From positions 124,001 through 188,000 of the forward strand of contig LN483072.1 in the NCBI GenBank assembly GCA_900016675.1: 64,000 nt of DNA, written 5' to 3'. Below are positions 59,106-64,000 of this stretch, in pieces. The number at the start of each line of letters is the position of its first letter. Within the stretch, counting starts at the first letter, position 1. The notes beneath the pieces are model-generated. The model had not been told where the DNA came from, did no database searches, and worked only from the letters and a program-made list of their open reading frames with translations. This stretch comes from Arthrobacter saudimassiliensis (GTDB lineage Bacteria; Actinomycetota; Actinomycetes; Actinomycetales; Micrococcaceae). The position numbers and the translations under genes were made by a program.

Positions 59106-60455
59106 TCAGCCGGAGATCAGCCGGGCGGCCGCCGCCGAGTGCCGGGCGGTCAGCTCGGCCAGGTCCAGGCCCGGGATCTGCCCGTCCAGCACCCGCCACT
59201 GCCCGCCGACCATCACCCGGTCCGCGCGGTCCGCCCCGCACAGCACCAGCGCCGCCAGCGGGTCGTGGGACCCGGAAAAGCGCAGGCCGTCCAGCCGGAA
59301 CAGGGCCAGATCCGCCTGCCGGCCGGGAGCCAGCTCGCCGATGTCGGTCCGCCCCAGCGCCCGGGCGGAGCCGCGGGTGGCCCAGCCCAGGGCCCGCTCC
59401 GGGGTGACGGCCGCGGCACCGTAGCGCAGCCGCTGCAGGTACAGCCCCTGCCGCACCTCCTGGATGAGGTTGGAGGCGTCATTGGAGGCCGAGCCGTCCA
59501 CGCCCAGGCCCACGGGCGCCCCGGCGTCCTCCAGTTCCAGCATCCGGCCGATCCCCGATGCCAGGCGCATGTTCGAGGTGGGGCAGTGCGCGACGGCGGT
59601 GCCGGCGGCACCCAGCCGGGCCACCTCGTCGTCGTCGAAATGCACACCGTGCGCCAGCCAGGTGCGCGGGCCGAGCCAGCCGACGCTCTCCAGGTAGTCC
59701 ACCGTGCGCAGTCCGAACATCTCCCGGCAGAAGTCCTCCTCGTCCAGGGTTTCAGCCAGGTGCGTGTGCAGCCGCACGTCGTGCTCCTCGGCCAGCGCGG
59801 CCGAGGCCTTCATGATGTCCGTGGTCACCGAGAACGGCGAGCACGGCGCGAGCGCGATCTGCACGACCGCCCCCTCGCCGCACTCGTGATACGTCCGGAT
59901 CAGCCGCTCGCTGTCGGCCAGGATGGTCTCCGCCTCCTGTACCACCTGCCGCGGCGGCAGGCCGCCGTCGTCCTCGCCCAGGGTCATGGAGCCGCGGGTG
60001 AGCATGGCACGCATGCCGAGCGAGCGGACGGCCTCCACCTGGATGTCGACGGCGTCCTGGAGCCCGCCCGGGAACAGGTAATGGTGGTCGGCCGCGGTGG
60101 TGCAGCCGGAGAGCAGCAGCTCGGCGAGCGCCGCGGTGCTGGCCAGGTGCAGCGCCTCCGGCGTGAGGCGGGCCCAGACCGGGTAGAGGTTCTTCAGCCA
60201 GGGGAACAGCTCGGCGCTGGCCACCGGCCCCCAGGCGCGGGTGAGCGTTTGGTAGAAGTGGTGATGCGTGTTGATCAGCCCGGGCAGCAGGACGTGCTCC
60301 GAGGCGTCGAACACCTCCGTGCAGGGTGCCGCAGGGGCCCCGCCGGCCGGCACGAGCTCGGCGATGCGGCCGTTCTCCACCACGACGCCGCCGGCGGCGT
60401 CCAAATCGTTCGCGGTAAACACCGCAAGGGGTGTGCGTATCCAGAGCCGGCCCAT
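59106..60455 (-). CDS. 8-oxoguanine deaminase-type amidohydrolase
   Basis: 449 residues. LLPGLINTHHHFYQTLTRA (H-x-H), HTHLAETLDEEDF, HGVHFDDDE and GLGVDGSASNDASNLI are the metal and base positions of 8-oxoguanine/hydroxydechloroatrazine-type deaminases. It would convert 8-oxoguanine to urate (via NH3 loss), feeding the urate oxidase operon. ATG 60455 follows CAGGAGGCAGGC. Ends 367 bases upstream of uraD in the same direction; divergent from xdhC. Confidence 0.88.
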   Translation of the reverse strand: MGRLWIRTPLAVFTANDLDAAGGVVVENGRIAELVPAGGAPAAPCTEVFDASEHVLLPGLINTHHHFYQTLTRAWGPVASAELFPWLKNLYPVWARLTPEALHLASTAALAELLLSGCTTAADHHYLFPGGLQDAVDIQVEAVRSLGMRAMLTRGSMTLGEDDGGLPPRQVVQEAETILADSERLIRTYHECGEGAVVQIALAPCSPFSVTTDIMKASAALAEEHDVRLHTHLAETLDEEDFCREMFGLRTVDYLESVGWLGPRTWLAHGVHFDDDEVARLGAAGTAVAHCPTSNMRLASGIGRMLELEDAGAPVGLGVDGSASNDASNLIQEVRQGLYLQRLRYGAAAVTPERALGWATRGSARALGRTDIGELAPGRQADLALFRLDGLRFSGSHDPLAALVLCGADRADRVMVGGQWRVLDGQIPGLDLAELTARHSAAAARLISG

Positions 60456-60926
60456 GCCTGCCTCCTGACCTCGGTGCCGGGCAGGAACCACGGCCGGCGG
60501 CCGCAGGGGCTCCTGCGTCGGCCAGCTCAGTGCACTTGTCTGCTGATCCAAGGTCGGCCCGATCCAGGGGGCACCGGCGCTCCGGTCCGGCGCCAGATTA
60601 AGCCGGGCACGGGGGCACGTCAATTCCCCCGGACGCATTTGGTCGAACCCGTATCGGATGATTGGCCGGCGTGGTACGCTTCCTGCCAATTACTTTCGGA
60701 GCCGTTGCTGGACCGCATTTATTCGGCGCCGCATTTTCGCTGTGCCGCGTTTACCGGCACCGCATTTTGCTGCGCCGGCAATTTGGTAATGAATTCGAAA
60801 GTGGTTGATTCCAAATCGTTCCGCGGATTTAAGGCCCGCGGCCCCTGCTGGCGGCCGCGGGGAACTCACCGCTTGGGTTACTGGCCTGCCGGTGGTGCGT
60901 GCCGTCGGCAGGTCCTGGAGGCACTC
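60456..60926. promoter_or_regulatory. Divergent control region with phased CCGCATTT array
   Basis: A 471-base gap between 8-oxoguanine deaminase and xdhC, no gene. Four boxes lie 15-16 bases apart: CCGCATTT at 60713, CCGCATTTT at 60729, CCGCGTTT at 60745 and CCGCATTTT at 60760; a weaker CCGGCAATTT follows at 60775. A related GACGCATTT stands at 60632. The array ends about 150 bases before xdhC in an AT-rich patch. The even spacing implies repeated, side-by-side protein binding. Confidence 0.6.
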
Positions 60927-62378
60927 ATGCTGGATCAGCTCCCGGCACTGCGGCAGTGGCTGGCGGACGGGCAGGACTGCGCCGCCGCCACCATCGTGGC
61001 CGTTGAAGGATCCGTACCGCGGCCCGTCGGCACCACTATGTTGATCAGCGCCGCAGGTGAGGTTGCGGGCACGCTGAGCGGCGGCTGCGTGGAGGCGTCC
61101 GTGTTCGACGCCGCCCTCGGGGCCCTGGCCACGGGGCAGCCCCGCCGGATGAGCTTCGGCTACAGCCCGCAGGACGCCTTCGAGCCCGGCCTCAGCTGCG
61201 GCGGAACCCTCGACGTGCACATCCAGCCCTTCCGGGCCGGCAGCGGGCCCGTCACGACGCCGGACGACGACGCCGCCGACGTCCCCGCCTCCACCATTAC
61301 CGGCCCCGCCTCAGCCACAGCCGCCATCCCTCAGGGCTCCGCACCGGCGCCCGCCGCCGCCCTGCTGTGGCGGGTCGACGGCCCGGCCTCCGCTCCGCTC
61401 CTGCTGCCCGACACCGGACGCCTCGCCGCGGCCGGTCCGCAGGCCCTGGCCGGCGTCGTCCGCGCCCTGCCGGCAGGCCCCGCGGGCCAGACAGCCGGCA
61501 GCGAGCACACTGCCGGCGCCACCACCGGCCCCGGCACGCCGGGCCCGGCCGCCGTCCTCTCCGAGAGCGCCGTTCACCGCATCGCGTCCGCCGTCCACGC
61601 CGCCGTGCAGCAGGGACACACCGGGCTCATCTCCCTGCCCGCCGGAGACGGCTGCCCCGCCGTTGAACTCTTCATCGAATCGCGGCTGCCTGCACCCCGC
61701 CTGCTCCTGGTCGGAGCGAACGACCACTCGGCCGCCGTCGCCGCACTGGGCCGCAGCCTGGGCTACCACGTCTCGCTCTGCGATCCGCGGCCCGTGTTCA
61801 CGCGGCCGGAGCGGTTTCCGCACGCGGCGGTCACCGTGCAGTGGCCCGAGACCTGGCTCGCGGAGCTGATCGACGCCGAGGCCCCGGATCCGCGCACCGT
61901 CTTCTGCCTGTTCAGCCACGACGCACGGTTCGACGCCGCCGTGCTGGACACCGCGCTCCGGCAGGAGTGGGCGTATGTGGGCGCGATGGGCTCCCGCCGG
62001 ACCTGCACGCAGCGCGCCGATGAGCTGCAGGCCCGCGGCGTCCCGGCGGACCGGTTGGCGCGGCTGCACGCCCCGATCGGCCTGGACATCGGCGCCGCCA
62101 CCCCGCAGGAGATCGCCGTCGCGGTGTTCGCCGAAGTCCTGGCCAAGCGCACCGGACGCACCGGGCTGCCGCTGTCGCTCGGCTCCGGCGCCCTGCATGG
62201 GACGGGCGACGCTGCGCCCGCGCACCCCGGCACCACGCCGGCGGGTACCGCAGGCACTGCCCCGGGCGATGCCGTGCCCGCCGTCCCCACCGGACAACAA
62301 GCTGCCGGGCGCCCGCCCGGACCCGCACCCCGCGGCGGCACCGCCGCCACGATTCCGGAGGTCGGCCCGTGGACCTGA
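60927..62378 (+). CDS. xdhC: XdhC/CoxI-family xanthine dehydrogenase maturation factor
   Basis: 483 residues. The XdhC_CoxI N-domain (AATIVAVEGSVPRPVGTTMLISAAGEVAGTLSGGCVEASV) and the Rossmann XdhC_C domain (RLLLVGANDHSAAVAALGRSLGYHVSLCDPR, later AYVGAMGSRRTC) are clear. They help insert sulfurated molybdenum cofactor into xanthine dehydrogenase. An insertion of about 130 Ala/Pro/Gly-rich residues separates the domains, and another 50 low-complexity residues end the protein, longer than usual. GGAGG precedes ATG 60927. Overlaps the next gene by 10 bases. Confidence 0.9.
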   Translation: MLDQLPALRQWLADGQDCAAATIVAVEGSVPRPVGTTMLISAAGEVAGTLSGGCVEASVFDAALGALATGQPRRMSFGYSPQDAFEPGLSCGGTLDVHIQPFRAGSGPVTTPDDDAADVPASTITGPASATAAIPQGSAPAPAAALLWRVDGPASAPLLLPDTGRLAAAGPQALAGVVRALPAGPAGQTAGSEHTAGATTGPGTPGPAAVLSESAVHRIASAVHAAVQQGHTGLISLPAGDGCPAVELFIESRLPAPRLLLVGANDHSAAVAALGRSLGYHVSLCDPRPVFTRPERFPHAAVTVQWPETWLAELIDAEAPDPRTVFCLFSHDARFDAAVLDTALRQEWAYVGAMGSRRTCTQRADELQARGVPADRLARLHAPIGLDIGAATPQEIAVAVFAEVLAKRTGRTGLPLSLGSGALHGTGDAAPAHPGTTPAGTAGTAPGDAVPAVPTGQQAAGRPPGPAPRGGTAATIPEVGPWT

Positions 62379-63208
62379 ACACCGTCACCGCCCACCTGCC
62401 CACCGCCGACCCGGCGGCCTGGCAGCCCGGCGACGCCTGGCTCGCCGGCGGCACGGTGCTGTTTTCCTACGGCACCACGGCACGGCGGCTGCTGGACCTG
62501 ACCGGTGCCGGATGGCAGGCGCTGACCGAGAGACCCGAGGGCTTGGAGATCGCCGCCACCTGCACCGTTGCCGAGCTGTTCGCATTCCCCGACCGGTCCG
62601 CCCGCGCCGGACAGTGGCCGGCCCTGGACCTGGTGCGCCGCTGCTGCGAGTCCTTCGTCGCGTCGTTCAAGATCTGGAACGTGTCCACGGTCGGCGGGAA
62701 CATCTGCACTGCCCTGCCCGCCGGGCCGATGACCTCGCTCACCGCGGCGCTGGACGGCGTCGCGCTCCTGCTGGCACCCGACGGCGACACCCGCCGGATA
62801 CCGGTCGCCGAGCTGGTCACCGGCGACGGAAAGACGGCCCTGCAGCCCGGCGAGCTGCTGCGCAGCGTCAGCCTTCCGGCCGCCGCGCTGGGCGCCCGCA
62901 CCGCGTTCCGGCGGCTGTCGCTGACCACCCTCGGCCGCTCCGGCGTACTGCTGATCGGCCGGCTCGACGCCGACGGCGGGTTCGTCCTCACCGTGACCGC
63001 TGCCGTCAAACGTCCCGTGCAGCTGCGGATGCCCGCAGTCCCCGGTTCGGCGGAGCTGGCCGCGGCCCTCGCGGACGCCATCGCCCCGGACCTGTGGCAC
63101 GACGACGTGCACGGACTGCCGGACTGGCGGCGGGACATGACGGGCCGGCTGGCCGAAGAGATCCGCGCTGAACTGGCCGCCGCGGCGGCGGAAGGAGCCA
63201 GGGCATGA
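62369..63208 (+). CDS. Xanthine dehydrogenase FAD-binding subunit
   Basis: 279 residues of the CoxM/XdhB group. WLAGGTVLFSYG and SFKIWNVSTVGGNICTALPAGPMTSLTAALDGV hold the FAD-binding turns (the second is the VGGNI[AC]xxxP[AI]xD-like motif). It passes electrons from the FeS centres to NAD+. Start GTG 62369 with GGAGGTC before it. Overlaps xdhC by 10 and the next gene by 4 bases. Confidence 0.9.
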   Translation: MDLNTVTAHLPTADPAAWQPGDAWLAGGTVLFSYGTTARRLLDLTGAGWQALTERPEGLEIAATCTVAELFAFPDRSARAGQWPALDLVRRCCESFVASFKIWNVSTVGGNICTALPAGPMTSLTAALDGVALLLAPDGDTRRIPVAELVTGDGKTALQPGELLRSVSLPAAALGARTAFRRLSLTTLGRSGVLLIGRLDADGGFVLTVTAAVKRPVQLRMPAVPGSAELAAALADAIAPDLWHDDVHGLPDWRRDMTGRLAEEIRAELAAAAAEGARA

Positions 63209-64000
63209 AGTTCACCCTCAACGGCCGGGAAACCGACGCTTCCCCCGCCCCGGGCCAGTGCCTGCGCACCTTCCTGCGCGAGCAGGGCAGCTTCGGCGTG
63301 AAGAAGGGCTGCGACGCCGGTGACTGCGGCGCGTGCACCGTGCACGTGGACGGCGCGCCGGTGCACTCCTGCCTGTTCCCCGCCGTGCGGGCCTCGGGCC
63401 GGGACGTCACCACCATCGAAGGCCTGGCCGGGCCGGACGAGCAGCTGCATCCGATGCAGCAGCAGTTCCTGGACGCCCAGGGCTTCCAGTGCGGCTTCTG
63501 CACCGCCGGCATGGTGATGACTGCCGCCACCTTCTCCGAGGACCAGCGGCAGGACCTGCCGCGCAACCTCAAGGGCAACCTCTGCCGCTGCACCGGCTAC
63601 CGGGCGGTCGAGGACGCGGTCCTCGGCCGGAAGAACGTGGACGACGGCGGTGCCTCCGGGGAGGACTCCCCCGTGGGCCGCTGCGCCCCCGCACCGGCCG
63701 GCCCGGACATCGTCACCGGGCGGGCCGCCTACACCCTGGATGCCCCCGCTCCGCCCGGCATGCTGCACCTGAAGCTGCTGCGCTCCCCGCACGCCCATGC
63801 CCGGATCCTCTCGATCGACACGTCCGCCGCGCTGGCCTTTCCCGGCGTCGAGGCCGTCTTCACCCATCTGGACGCTCCGGAGCGCCGGTTCTCCACCGCC
63901 CAGCACGAGCTGCACACCGACGATCCCGAGGACACCCGGGTGCTGGACGACGTCGTCCGGTTCAAGGGCCAGCGGGTGGCGGCGGTGGCCGCCGCCACCG
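63205..64000 (+). CDS. Xanthine dehydrogenase, fused 2Fe-2S and molybdopterin subunit (3' end beyond window)
   Basis: 265 residues are in view and the frame stays open. Residues 1-80 are a plant-type 2Fe-2S domain (GVKKGCDAGDCGACTVHVDG, then SCLFP), 90-145 the second 2Fe-2S domain (CGFCTAGMVMT and NLCRCTGYR). After a short linker (about 150-165) the start of the aldehyde oxidase/xanthine dehydrogenase a/b-hammerhead domain follows (DIVTGRAAYTLDAPAPPGMLHLKLLRSPHAHARIL). FeS and Mo parts are thus one chain, as in several actinobacterial enzymes. Start ATG 63205, ATGA overlap. Confidence 0.92.
   Translation, partial: MKFTLNGRETDASPAPGQCLRTFLREQGSFGVKKGCDAGDCGACTVHVDGAPVHSCLFPAVRASGRDVTTIEGLAGPDEQLHPMQQQFLDAQGFQCGFCTAGMVMTAATFSEDQRQDLPRNLKGNLCRCTGYRAVEDAVLGRKNVDDGGASGEDSPVGRCAPAPAGPDIVTGRAAYTLDAPAPPGMLHLKLLRSPHAHARILSIDTSAALAFPGVEAVFTHLDAPERRFSTAQHELHTDDPEDTRVLDDVVRFKGQRVAAVAAAT

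Overview
The window is GC-rich (roughly 70%), densely coding DNA from an actinobacterium. The best guess is the Arthrobacter / Micrococcaceae group: third codon positions are almost always G or C, GTG starts and 4-base ATGA/GTGA overlaps are frequent, the urate oxidase reads like the Arthrobacter globiformis enzyme, the homoprotocatechuate dioxygenase keeps the exact residue numbering of the Brevibacterium/Arthrobacter enzymes, and an REP13E12-type DUF222/HNH gene is present. No rRNA, tRNA, CRISPR array or intact insertion sequence was seen.

Layout. 0-12 kb: a LysM protein cut by the left edge, an APH-fold kinase, a TRIC/glycine-type membrane protein, a lipoprotein, a hydrolase divergent from a WYL regulator, a bactofilin-like membrane protein coupled to an MbcA/ParS-like protein, an Old Yellow Enzyme, an AraC/PAS regulator divergent from cyanase plus an FNT channel, and a DUF4386 protein divergent from its probable TetR repressor with two operators. 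12.1-13.9 kb: a lower-GC islet with a coiled-coil/winged-helix protein and a DUF3800 protein. 13.9-18.8 kb: a homoprotocatechuate (4-hydroxyphenylacetate) operon, namely a FAH-RraA fusion, a GntR regulator, the semialdehyde dehydrogenase and the 2,3-dioxygenase. 19-31 kb: GNAT, an amidohydrolase flanked by two Atu4866-type proteins with an XRE/MmyB regulator, a broken MarR gene ahead of a RibD-like reductase, an SDR, an acetamidase, CorA, a META lipoprotein and two tandem MHS transporters. 32-50 kb: a CYP152 peroxygenase overlapping a glycosyltransferase, manganese catalase, an S10 peptidase, a paired SMR exporter, stress and efflux genes, and a DUF222/HNH gene split by one in-frame TGA. The gaps between genes in this part are full of short tandem repeats.

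50.6-64 kb is one purine-to-ureide catabolic locus. Rightward, xdhC, an FAD subunit and a fused FeS-molybdopterin subunit oxidise hypoxanthine/xanthine to urate. Leftward, 8-oxoguanine deaminase, then uraD, uraH, urate oxidase and an NCS2 purine permease, then a DUF6986 lyase-like protein, allE (ureidoglycine aminohydrolase), allB (allantoinase) and a CitE/HpcH-like lyase carry urate through allantoin to ureides and probably on to C2/C3 acids. Allantoate amidohydrolase (AllC) is not in view. The two gene-free gaps of this locus hold AT-rich palindromes and a phased 15-16 bp repeat array that look like shared regulatory sites.

The most unusual items are the phased array in front of xdhC, the alternating four-site array in front of cyanase, the FAH-RraA fusion in a short homoprotocatechuate operon, the Atu4866/amidohydrolase cassette, the tandem-repeat-rich 37-50.6 kb zone and the single-stop DUF222 gene.
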